Part shown: positions 1-5,622 of the stretch, one piece after another
How positions within the stretch are numbered: position 1 is the first letter of the stretch
How the letters are laid out: each line of letters starts with the position of its first letter
NCBI GenBank assembly: GCA_902493345.1
Contig: CABUPM010000091.1
Location: forward strand, 1-8,166
Origin: an uncultured Eubacteriales bacterium
GTDB taxonomy: Bacteria; Bacillota; Clostridia; Lachnospirales; Bianqueaceae
DNA length: 8,166 bases
Reading direction: 5' to 3'
The notes under the pieces: generated by a model
The model's input: only the letters and a program-made list of their open reading frames with translations
Told to the model about the DNA's origin: nothing
Database searches by the model: none
Program-made: the position numbers and the translations under genes

Positions 1-616
1 CATTGACCGTATCTGCCGGCAGCTCCAAAGGCGCTTCGTCTGCAGCCGTCACTGCGAGATCGACCACATCGCCTGCTGCAAGTTCAGCAATTGTATCTCC
101 GCTGAAGGTATATATGGTATTGACAGCGACTTCTCTTGCAGACTGTGTGCCAGCAAGATCCGTCCCATTGACCCGCACCGACAGTGTAAAGGTTGTACTG
201 ATCGTACTGCTCCCGGTGACTGCATAGGTGATCTCATAGGTTCCAGCTTCTTCTATTGTAAGGTTGTTGTTCCCTGTCTCCGTCACCTGCACAGCCGGAA
301 GCGCGATCGCCGCTGGAATCTGCATCGGTGTCGCAGCCGCAAGCGACAGTGCCTCGGCCGTATTGTTATATCTTCCGCCAAAGGCCGTAAGACCTCCCGT
401 TCCTGTGGCTCCGGTCGGACCGGTGGGACCCGTAGGTCCCGTTGCCCCAGTAATTCCTCTGGGACCTGTCGGCCCGGTCGGACCCGTAGGCCCCGTGGCT
501 CCTGCTGTACGGATCGTGCAGCAGCATTTGCGGGATTCCTCTGCGCCACAGGCACCTGTTCTTCTGCGTCCTCGGTTCTCACTGCTGGTATTCTGGCAGG
601 TATCATACATTGCCAT
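1..616 (-). CDS. Collagen-like BclA-type surface (probable exosporium) protein, C-terminus cut by window edge
   Basis: Reading the minus strand from ATG 616 gives 205 residues with no stop before the edge. Residues 1-38 are a polar, Arg-rich head with a Cys triplet at 31-33. Residues 39-71 are 11 perfect Gly-X-Y triplets, almost all Gly-Pro-Thr or Gly-Ala-Thr, as in spore collagen-like glycoproteins where Thr is the glycan site. From about residue 76 a beta-rich domain follows (LTAFGGRYNN, then AGTYEITYAV and VRVNGT), which matches the BclA/TNF-like C-terminal trimerisation domain. Such domains usually end soon after the point reached here, so probably only a short tail is missing (inference). 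An AGGAGAGGGG-type ribosome site precedes the start; ATG-GCA-ATG leaves the third codon as an alternative start. The gene lies 46 bases behind a glycosyltransferase on the same strand. By family knowledge it would form glycosylated trimeric filaments on the spore or cell surface; the spore location is inferred. Confidence 0.9.
   Translation of the reverse strand, partial: MAMYDTCQNTSSENRGRRRTGACGAEESRKCCCTIRTAGATGPTGPTGPTGPRGITGATGPTGPTGPTGATGTGGLTAFGGRYNNTAEALSLAAATPMQIPAAIALPAVQVTETGNNNLTIEEAGTYEITYAVTGSSTISTTFTLSVRVNGTDLAGTQSAREVAVNTIYTFSGDTIAELAAGDVVDLAVTAADEAPLELPADTVN
404..502 (-). repeat. Gly-X-Y collagen triplet repeat, 11 units
   Basis: Nine-base units coding Gly-Pro-Thr, Gly-Ala-Thr, Gly-Pro-Arg and Gly-Ile-Thr cover residues 39-71 of the BclA-like protein. 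Thr fills the third position in 10 of 11 triplets, and the fourth base position varies between units, so the DNA repeat is imperfect. Such tracts change length between strains in known bcl genes. This copy is short. Confidence 0.92.
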
Positions 617-662
617 ATCCTCTACCCCTCTCCTACTTGATTGATACAATAGCTTGTATCTG
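617..662 (-). other. Intergenic hairpin between glycosyltransferase and collagen-like gene
   Basis: Positions 643-660 form a perfect inverted repeat, GATACAA-TAGC-TTGTATC on the plus strand, with a 7-base stem and a 4-base loop. On the minus strand it is followed by CAATCAAG rather than a U-tract, so it is a poor intrinsic terminator. It stands just upstream of the ribosome site of the collagen-like gene. It could be an operator, an RNA-stabilising hairpin, or chance. Confidence 0.4.
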
Positions 663-1757
663 TTAACAGTATATTCCGTCCGCCGCACGAGGGTTCGGAC
701 AAAGGCTCGAGAAATATTCCAGATTCTGAAGGTATTCCGGGGAATCCGGGCGGTATTGGCCCGCAATCTGATTGTACTGCGCTGCTTTCTCATGATCGCC
801 CAGACGATCATAACATACACAGCTTCCCAGCGCGGGTAGGAAGCCATAGGCATCCAGCGCGATAAATCCCTGTGTATCGACCGGAAGCTTCATGGCCGTC
901 TGATACCAGAAGAGTGCCGCTGCATAATCCTCCCTCTCCGTCCAGAACCTTCCTAACTCACAGCAGATCTCCGCTCGGGGCATTCCCAATCGCAGAGCGT
1001 GCAGCAAAGCGTCCAGCCGCTTCTCCGGCATCTGTAAAATCTCATAGCAATACGCCAAAAACTTATATGCTTCCACCTGATCCGCAATCCATCCATTTTT
1101 CTGCAAAAAAGCATTCAGCACCTTTTCCGCATCGGCATACCGTTTATTATAGTAAAGCTCTCTCCCGTAATAAAACAGATCCCTTGGTGTAAAGGCTTCT
1201 CCCAGCGCCTTTTGTTTCTCATAGATCCGCAGATTACGATCACTGTACGCTGTTTTAATGGATCGATGTGTTACCGCTGCGTCGGCATAGAGCAGGCGTC
1301 CCGCATGGACAATCACCTCATGAACACGCCCTTCCCAGTAATGTGGAAGACTTCTGCGCAAAATCCTCTCACGATAGCAGGTAAATACAGGCCGTCCTGC
1401 CTCATCAAAAGCCGTATGATACGGAAGCATAATGACATCCTGCGTTCCGTTCAACTTCTCCTTCAGCTGCAGGAGCTTCGTAAGATCCTCCGGCAGAATT
1501 ACATCGTCTGCGTCCATCCACATCAGATACTCTCCAGTAGCCTTGGAAAAGGAAGCGTTTCTTGCAGCGGCAAAATTATTCTCCCATGGTATCTCCAACA
1601 GCTTGTGCGCATATTTTGCCGCAATCTCACGGGTATGGTCCTGACTCCCCGTATCCGCGATAATGATTTCATCCACAGCAGGAAATACACTCGTAAGACA
1701 CCTCTCCAATACCGCCTCTTCATCCTTCACAATCATACACAGACTGATCGTTGCCAT
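663..1757 (-). CDS. Family 2 glycosyltransferase with C-terminal TPR-like domain (SgtA/SunS type)
   Basis: This 364-residue protein should transfer a sugar from a nucleotide donor onto a protein or other acceptor in the cytoplasm. It opens with ISLCMIVKDEE, the standard start of this GT-A group. DTGSQD at 35-40 contributes to nucleotide binding, WENNFAAARN lies at 58-67, and MDADD at 81-85 is the metal-binding DxD-type motif. WEGRVHE at 141-147 is the conserved segment near the acceptor site. From about 190 to 340 the sequence is helical with TPR-like spacing (YYGRELYYNKRYADA, then FWTEREDYAAALFWYQ), an arrangement also seen in SunS-like protein glycosyltransferases. The ATG start sits directly at the conserved motif; the ribosome site (GGCAGG) is weak. 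The next gene on the strand is a Thr-rich collagen-like protein, a natural acceptor; in C. difficile sgtA is paired with bclA3 in the same way. Target and sugar are inferred. Confidence 0.88.
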   Translation of the reverse strand: MATISLCMIVKDEEAVLERCLTSVFPAVDEIIIADTGSQDHTREIAAKYAHKLLEIPWENNFAAARNASFSKATGEYLMWMDADDVILPEDLTKLLQLKEKLNGTQDVIMLPYHTAFDEAGRPVFTCYRERILRRSLPHYWEGRVHEVIVHAGRLLYADAAVTHRSIKTAYSDRNLRIYEKQKALGEAFTPRDLFYYGRELYYNKRYADAEKVLNAFLQKNGWIADQVEAYKFLAYCYEILQMPEKRLDALLHALRLGMPRAEICCELGRFWTEREDYAAALFWYQTAMKLPVDTQGFIALDAYGFLPALGSCVCYDRLGDHEKAAQYNQIAGQYRPDSPEYLQNLEYFSSLCPNPRAADGIYC

Positions 1758-1787
1758 GCTCTTGCCTGCCTTGTCACATCTCTGTTA

Positions 1788-1796
1788 TAGTATATG
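1788..1796 (-). promoter_or_regulatory. Candidate late-sporulation (SigK/SigE-like) -10 element before the glycosyltransferase
   Basis: The minus strand reads CATATACTA, which fits the SigK -10 pattern CATANNNTA. It would start a transcript about 25 bases before the glycosyltransferase ATG. No clear -35 AC element lies at 16-17 bases, and there is no TTGACA-like box for a vegetative promoter (GGGCAA at the right distance is poor). The spore-surface nature of the downstream gene is the main reason to take it seriously. Confidence 0.3.
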
Positions 1797-1819
1797 GCGT
1801 AATCTGAGACTTGCCCTTA

Positions 1820-2563
1820 TTATACGCACTCATAGGCCGGGTATTCATAGGAGAGTTCATACCCCAGCTGCCTAGCAAGCGAAACAGAGGCAAGATTCTG
1901 CGCATCCCAGCTAGGATACAGTCCTTCTTCCAGACATTGCAGGATCAGAGCCGCACTGGCTGAACGCGCCAAATGCCTCCGGCGTTCTCCTTCGATAGTA
2001 TCTACCTCAATCTCAATTCCTTCTCTGTATCGGGAGTAAGAGGACGCACCGGAAACAATCTGCGTTCCTTTTAAGATAACCATTCCGCGTCCATAGTGCA
2101 GATATGCTTCTTTTCCGTCAAAGGCAGCAACCAGATCCGCCGTCGCTCGGTTTTGCAGACACACTTCGTATAATGCCCTGTCGATGGGGCGAAGTATATA
2201 TCCATCAGGAATCTCGTCTACCCATGTTCGCAATTTGTTCCGATCGAACCCACCTTCGTGTTTCATGGCATAACGAATGACTCTGCGCGCCTTCGGCAGT
2301 TTCTTCTCAATCTCTTCGGCCCAGGCCTCGTTTTGCGGCACCATGATGACAAAATCCCCTGTTCTGTGCAATATCAGTTCCGGGTCCGGTTTCCCAGCAT
2401 AAAAGTGAAAGCACCCGACGATGGCACAAGCAGATTGCGGAGTCTCCGGATTGGTTACGATAATCCGCCCCATTACCTTTTGCAGGCATGAGAGGATCAT
2501 CGTTTCTTCCCAGTTCTGAAAAAGTTTTTCCACCTTTGCCGTATCCTGTAATTCGTAGAGCAT
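1820..2563 (-). CDS. GNAT acetyltransferase, ZmaR-like (GNAT_acetyltran family)
   Basis: A 247-residue protein of the family that includes the zwittermicin A resistance acetyltransferase ZmaR; these use acetyl-CoA to acetylate small molecules in the cytoplasm. The N-terminal half is a family-specific region with no catalytic motif I can name. The C-terminal half carries the GNAT fold: MVILKGTQIVSGASSY at about 161-176, the acetyl-CoA loop region ERRRHLARSASAAL at about 193-206, and SWDAQNLASVSLARQLGY at 218-235, typical of the GNAT C-terminal motif B. The loop glycine usual in (Q/R)xxGx(G/A) is His at residue 197. The start at 2563 is preferred over the ATG at 2599 because GGAGG stands 7 bases upstream, and the longer form would begin inside a terminator hairpin. 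Substrate unknown; antibiotic, nucleotide-sugar or amine acetylation are all possible. Confidence 0.83.
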   Translation of the reverse strand: MLYELQDTAKVEKLFQNWEETMILSCLQKVMGRIIVTNPETPQSACAIVGCFHFYAGKPDPELILHRTGDFVIMVPQNEAWAEEIEKKLPKARRVIRYAMKHEGGFDRNKLRTWVDEIPDGYILRPIDRALYEVCLQNRATADLVAAFDGKEAYLHYGRGMVILKGTQIVSGASSYSRYREGIEIEVDTIEGERRRHLARSASAALILQCLEEGLYPSWDAQNLASVSLARQLGYELSYEYPAYECV

Positions 2564-2578
2564 CTTCTCTCCTCCGTT

Positions 2579-2618
2579 ATAAAAAGAGTTCCCGGCCATC
2601 TCAAAAGATAACCGGGAA
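2579..2618 (-). terminator. Hairpin terminator or attenuator after the flavin reductase gene
   Basis: The minus strand forms a 13-base stem, TTCCCGGTTATCT paired with AGATGGCCGGGAA (two G-U pairs), around a TTTG loop at 2602-2605. CTCTTTTTAT follows. It begins 6 bases after the flavin reductase stop codon. The U-tract ends only a few bases before the ribosome site (2571-2575) of the acetyltransferase gene, leaving no room for a separate promoter. On the plus strand the hairpin is followed by TTTTCCTT, so it could also stop antisense transcripts. Confidence 0.8.
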
Positions 2619-2624
2619 TTTTCC

Positions 2625-3185
2625 TTATCTCAGCGCCAGTCCATCCTTAAACGCGTTTCCGACCTTTTCTCCGATTTTGAGATACGCGTTATTGACCGGA
2701 TCAAAAATGATCGGATCCCACTTGGCAGGATCAATCTTTCCATTCTCGTCCAGTACTTTCTCGTCTGCGCTGACATTGATAATCTCCCCTACCAGACGGC
2801 AGGTCTCGGCATCATAGCTGATGACCTTGCACTCCAGCGCCATGGGCAGCTCCTCAATGATAGGAGCGTCCACAAATTCAGAAGGAATCGCGTGAAATCC
2901 CGCCTTGGCGAACTTCTCCGGCTCCTTGTTGGCAGAGACAACCCCAACATAGTCACAGGCCGCGGTATGAGCGGCATCCGCCATACTGACCGTAAAAGCA
3001 CCCTTTTTCAATAAATTCTTAACTGTCTTATGTCCCGCGCTCAAGCACAAGGACAGCTCTGTATCATTGCTGATTCCGCCCCATGCGGCATTCATCGCGT
3101 CCGGCGTGCCATCTTCTCCATAGGTGGCAATGATAAATACCGGCTGCGGATATGTCCATGGCTTTGCTCCAAAATTCTTTCTCAT
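2625..3185 (-). CDS. Flavin reductase-family protein (FMN-binding split barrel, flavoredoxin-like)
   Basis: A 186-residue cytoplasmic protein of the flavin reductase-like domain family, which bind FMN and pass electrons from NAD(P)H or ferredoxin-type partners; exact partner unknown. It starts MRKNFGAKPWTYPQPVFIIATY. The family hallmark region is NAAWGGISNDTELSLCLSAGHKTVKNL at about 32-58, where flavin contacts are expected, followed by AFTVSMADAAH (63-73). The length is typical for the single-domain group. The start at 3185 is chosen because AAGGAGGT lies just upstream at 3193-3200. The in-frame ATG at 3245 falls inside the -35 box of the promoter, so it cannot belong to that transcript. It is the first gene of the minus-strand run, and a strong hairpin follows its stop codon. 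Function in the run is not obvious; it may simply be an upstream housekeeping redox gene. Confidence 0.88.
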   Translation of the reverse strand: MRKNFGAKPWTYPQPVFIIATYGEDGTPDAMNAAWGGISNDTELSLCLSAGHKTVKNLLKKGAFTVSMADAAHTAACDYVGVVSANKEPEKFAKAGFHAIPSEFVDAPIIEELPMALECKVISYDAETCRLVGEIINVSADEKVLDENGKIDPAKWDPIIFDPVNNAYLKIGEKVGNAFKDGLALR

Positions 3186-3216
3186 TGATAAGACCTCCTT
3201 CTCTAAAGATACCTCT

Positions 3217-3245
3217 ATCATAGCTATATTTTTTCCCCTTGTCAA
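3217..3245 (-). promoter_or_regulatory. SigA-type promoter of the flavin reductase gene
   Basis: On the minus strand TTGACA (3240-3245) is separated by exactly 17 bases from TATGAT (3217-3222). The spacer contains an A-run, GGGGAAAAAATATAG. Transcription should start near 3210, giving a leader of about 25 bases that holds the AAGGAGGT ribosome site. Confidence 0.87.
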
Positions 3246-3312
3246 TATCCTTCATTCATTTTGATGATCTCCAGCTTTTTACAAAAAATATGGAAAGATT
3301 TAGGAAAAGCTA

Positions 3313-3341
3313 TTGACCAACTGTGGAAAATAATATATAAT
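3313..3341 (+). promoter_or_regulatory. SigA-type promoter of the DUF4367-like gene
   Basis: TTGACC (3313-3318), a 17-base spacer, then TATAAT (3336-3341): one mismatch from the vegetative consensus. The start point would lie near 3348. It faces away from the flavin reductase promoter, with 67 bases between the two -35 boxes. Confidence 0.87.
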
Positions 3342-3365
3342 GTAAATGTATTACCAATAATTTAC
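3342..3365 (+). promoter_or_regulatory. Inverted repeat at the transcription start (possible operator)
   Basis: GTAAAT at 3342-3347 pairs with ATTTAC at 3360-3365, and inside these TATT (3349-3352) pairs with AATA (3356-3359) around ACC. One unpaired G at 3348 breaks the dyad. It starts directly after the -10 box and ends a few bases before the AAAGGAGGT ribosome site. A repressor site here would block transcription; as RNA it would be a weak AT-rich hairpin. No known operator is recognised. Confidence 0.4.
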
Positions 3366-3385
3366 TTTGCAAAGGAGGTAGATCC

Positions 3386-4129
3386 GTGGCACGGCAATGG
3401 GAGAAAGATCTGAAACCCGGGAAAACAGAGCTTTCGACAGAAGAATATGAACACCTCATCAATGGATCGACACTGGATGCAGAAAAGGAAATGGCTGAAA
3501 AATGGGCCCAATCCATCGGATTACGTCAGCCCCCCTTTGAAGTGATCCTGCGCCGTTCCAAATTCCCCTCTCTGCGCTGGGAACCGAATATTCCTCATAA
3601 GAGACCGTTTCTCTGGCGTCGGAGACAATATTTACAGGTATTATGTACACTGGTATTGATCATTACCACCTGCTGCTGTCTCCGGCTTGGCGCAGTCCAT
3701 TCAGCCGGAACAACACTGATGAACTATATCGCAGCTATAGCGCCGGATGGAATGTTGTTTAATATACAGGATTCCAAATTCCCTCAGAATTGGAATGAAC
3801 TATATATCCCCTCATATATGCCGGAGGGCTTTGAACTACTATCCATTGAAGAAGAAGGGGCTACATGCAAGCTAAAATATACGAAAGAAGATCAGTTTAT
3901 CTATATCATTCAATATAGAAATAACTATTTCCATACTGTATTCACAGATTCTGAAAGTGATATCACTTGGTATGAAACTCCCCAGGGTAACTTATTATGC
4001 TCCTATTCTCAGAATGATATAACCATCATTCGAACAAAGTGTGATAATGCTGTGGTCGTAATCAATACCAATGTAAACATCGATATGATTATTCCTATAT
4101 TTGACAGTCTGGAGTGGAAAGAAAAATGA
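3386..4129 (+). CDS. Membrane-anchored protein with DUF4367-like extracytoplasmic domain
   Basis: A 247-residue protein of unknown function. The start is GTG, fixed by AGGAGG six to seven bases upstream (AAAGGAGGTAGATCCGTG). Residues 1-80 are charged and probably cytoplasmic, ending in a WRRR stop at the membrane face. One membrane segment follows at about 82-99 (YLQVLCTLVLIITTCCC). The outer part begins with a linker and then WNELYIPSYMPEGFELLSIE at 136-154, the characteristic entry into DUF4367 domains. The remainder alternates beta strands and turns (FIYIIQYRNN, then NAVVVINTNVNID). DUF4367 proteins often accompany ECF sigma factors and may act as membrane sensors or anti-sigma-like proteins. 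No sigma factor is visible here, so that role is not supported. Its stop overlaps the next start as ATGA, implying translational coupling. The reading frame is notably AT-rich compared with flanking genes. Confidence 0.82.
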   Translation: MARQWEKDLKPGKTELSTEEYEHLINGSTLDAEKEMAEKWAQSIGLRQPPFEVILRRSKFPSLRWEPNIPHKRPFLWRRRQYLQVLCTLVLIITTCCCLRLGAVHSAGTTLMNYIAAIAPDGMLFNIQDSKFPQNWNELYIPSYMPEGFELLSIEEEGATCKLKYTKEDQFIYIIQYRNNYFHTVFTDSESDITWYETPQGNLLCSYSQNDITIIRTKCDNAVVVINTNVNIDMIIPIFDSLEWKEK

Positions 4130-4542
4130 AAAAACTAATCTCTCTTTTTTTAATCACATGTATGCTAATTGGTCCCACCTGCTTTGCTGAAGAAGTATCT
4201 CCATGCGCTACCAATATCATGGATATAAGTTCAACAATTCTCAAAGGGGATGGTTATCTTCTTGGAAGCGTAACAGCTACCTTCTCTGGCACGGGTTTGC
4301 ATGCGATCTTTGAATGCCATATTCAATATCAGACGTCCAGCGGCGCCTGGTATAATGTCGATGATGGCCGCATTACACGCTGTTATAATCCCGGAGAACC
4401 ATATACGACCAATGCGTATTATTATTCTCCGGAGGTTGGAACCACCTATCGTTTTCATACGTATATGCGAGTGGTTGACAGCGACGGATATCTCCATGAT
4501 GCAGAAGTAGCCAACAGTCCTACTTATGTATACCGCGGATAA
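4126..4542 (+). CDS. Small secreted protein of unknown function
   Basis: 138 residues. The ATG at 4126 overlaps the TGA of the upstream gene (ATGA); GGAG at 4111-4114 within that gene serves as the ribosome site. An in-frame GTG at 4114 is possible but would place MERK in front of a complete signal peptide, so 4126 is preferred. Residues 1-21 form a Sec signal peptide (MKKLISLFLITCMLIGPTCFA), with cleavage expected after Ala21. The mature part has three Cys (27, 64, 86) and many Tyr and Thr. Strand-like stretches such as LLGSVTATFSGTGLHAIFE and TYRFHTYMRVVDSDGY suggest a small beta-sandwich. I do not recognise the family with certainty. Without a lipobox or wall anchor it is likely released or held by its membrane-bound partner encoded upstream. 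Confidence 0.8.
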   Translation: MKKLISLFLITCMLIGPTCFAEEVSPCATNIMDISSTILKGDGYLLGSVTATFSGTGLHAIFECHIQYQTSSGAWYNVDDGRITRCYNPGEPYTTNAYYYSPEVGTTYRFHTYMRVVDSDGYLHDAEVANSPTYVYRG

Positions 4543-4569
4543 CTTCTAGCATTCCTCCTTTTCCAATCG

Positions 4570-4609
4570 AAAGGCCGTTCTTCTGAGATTTTCAGAGGAA
4601 CGGCCTTTT
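4570..4609 (+). terminator. Strong intrinsic terminator between convergent genes
   Basis: AAAGGCCGTTC (4570-4580) pairs with GAACGGCCTTT (4598-4608). The stem is extended by a T-G pair and TCTGA/TCAGA to 17 pairs, with loop GATTT. TTTTG closes the plus-strand run, ending the two-gene transcript. The hairpin lies 12 bases beyond the stop of the convergent lipoprotein gene and may serve it too, although the minus-strand side has only TTTCGATT. Confidence 0.9.
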
Positions 4610-4620
4610 GTCACATCCTG

Positions 4621-5622
4621 TCATCGGAAATCAACATCTAACCTTAGGGATCTTGTCTCATTCGTAACTTGAATTGTCTCCGTTACAGCTCCATATCTTT
4701 CTGCACTTACAATCACTTCATAAGAACCGTTTCTTAAGAGAAGTATGTACTCTCCGTTTAAACCTTCACTAGAATCATATGCACGGATTGCATGTGCAGG
4801 TTTTCCATCAATATATATCTGCAGATTCTCCATAATTTCATCCGGCAGTACTGTGATAATCAGACGACATGGATTGATCGTTATATCATAGATGTGCTGA
4901 TTATATATTGATAATAGGACTGAATCTTCCGGCGTAATATCTGAAATGGATGTTGCGAGAGGATATGCATCCATTCCCATTTGAAGACCTATGGTTGTAT
5001 ACTCGTCATAGCTATAAACTGTACCATTCACTGAAATAGCCTGATGAACCTCATCGATTACAACGCCATATGCCGGAATCGGCACCGTTTCATCCGTCCA
5101 TTGAATGCTTATAAGTTCATTGGTCTCTCCTGACTTATACGTAACCTGAATGAAAGAGGTTTGAAGGGCTAATTTCCAATTGCTTGTATCCAGTGGAATC
5201 TCACCTTTTTCCGCAGAATAAACGCTCCACTCTCCACGTCTTCCGTGAAGCAAACCGGTAACAGTCTGCAATTCTCCCTCTGCAGTTGAATCTTCTGCCT
5301 GAGAACTCTCAGGCTCCGGCTCCACAATTGCAGAAGATTCTTCTTCCTTGGATTCTATAAGCGATATTTCTGTATCTGATGATTCTGCATGCGATATTTC
5401 CGTATCTGAATCCTCGTGTGAATCTACCAATTCCGGTTCTTGTGATTCCATGACCACCATCTTACTTTCTTCCGTGGGTACACTGGACTCACTCCGTTCT
5501 ATCTTCGAATGCTCCTCTGCCTCTAGCCTAGACTCTGTCGGCTGTTCCGATCCGCAGGCTGCAAAAAGGAAAATAGCTATCATGCCCACCACGATGAATT
5601 CTAAAATATTCTTCTTTGCCAT
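4621..5622 (-). CDS. Lipoprotein with Ser/Glu-rich stalk and PEGA-like C-terminal domain
   Basis: 333 residues, function unknown. MAKKNILEFIVVGMIAIFLFAAC is a lipoprotein signal with the lipidated Cys at 23, so the protein sits on the outer face of the membrane. Residues 24-116 are a low-complexity acidic Ser/Glu stalk containing two tandem decapeptides, SDTEISHAES and SDTEISLIES (72-91). Residues 118-260 look beta-rich, starting VTGLLHGRRGEWSVYS. The last 70 residues (LQIYIDGKPAHAI, then LLLRNGSYEVIVSAERYG) resemble a PEGA or Ig-like surface repeat. The start at 5622 is chosen because it gives a proper signal peptide; an ATG at 5676 would add 18 residues and lie inside the upstream gene. Its A is shared with the upstream stop (TGATG), so translation is probably coupled; only a weak GGGG ribosome site is present. 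It may act with the upstream membrane protein at the cell surface. Confidence 0.85.
   Translation of the reverse strand: MAKKNILEFIVVGMIAIFLFAACGSEQPTESRLEAEEHSKIERSESSVPTEESKMVVMESQEPELVDSHEDSDTEISHAESSDTEISLIESKEEESSAIVEPEPESSQAEDSTAEGELQTVTGLLHGRRGEWSVYSAEKGEIPLDTSNWKLALQTSFIQVTYKSGETNELISIQWTDETVPIPAYGVVIDEVHQAISVNGTVYSYDEYTTIGLQMGMDAYPLATSISDITPEDSVLLSIYNQHIYDITINPCRLIITVLPDEIMENLQIYIDGKPAHAIRAYDSSEGLNGEYILLLRNGSYEVIVSAERYGAVTETIQVTNETRSLRLDVDFR
5361..5409 (-). repeat. 30-base direct repeat in the lipoprotein stalk
   Basis: GCGATATTTCTGTATCTGA at 5361-5379 recurs at 5391-5409 with one change (C for T), at a 30-base period. This encodes the doubled SDTEIS decapeptide of the stalk. It looks like recent duplication of a spacer unit and could vary in copy number. 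Confidence 0.85.

Noticed and set aside
283..606. Minus-strand open frame of 107 residues rich in Arg and Pro
   Set aside because: It is a shifted frame of the collagen-like gene; the frame from 616 has the ribosome site, Gly-X-Y repeat and a BclA-type domain.
264..644. Plus-strand open frame with PVGPVGPVGP repeats that looks like a second collagen-like protein
   Set aside because: It is the antisense reading of the real minus-strand Gly-Pro-Thr repeat; GGN-CCN codons read as Gly/Pro on both strands. It has no ribosome site and no domain outside the repeat.
663..700. SigE-like promoter (GAATATA with GATACAAG) before the collagen-like gene
   Set aside because: The spacing between the two boxes is only 9 bases, too short for SigE.
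1212..1790. Plus-strand open frame of 192 residues
   Set aside because: It lies fully antisense to the glycosyltransferase, whose motifs are clear; no ribosome site or recognisable domain.
2564..2599. Longer N-terminus for the GNAT gene starting at 2599
   Set aside because: It would translate part of the terminator hairpin and lacks a ribosome site; GGAGG fits the ATG at 2563.
3186..3245. Longer N-terminus for the flavin reductase starting at 3245
   Set aside because: The extra codons cover the promoter -35 and -10 boxes; AAGGAGGT fits the ATG at 3185.
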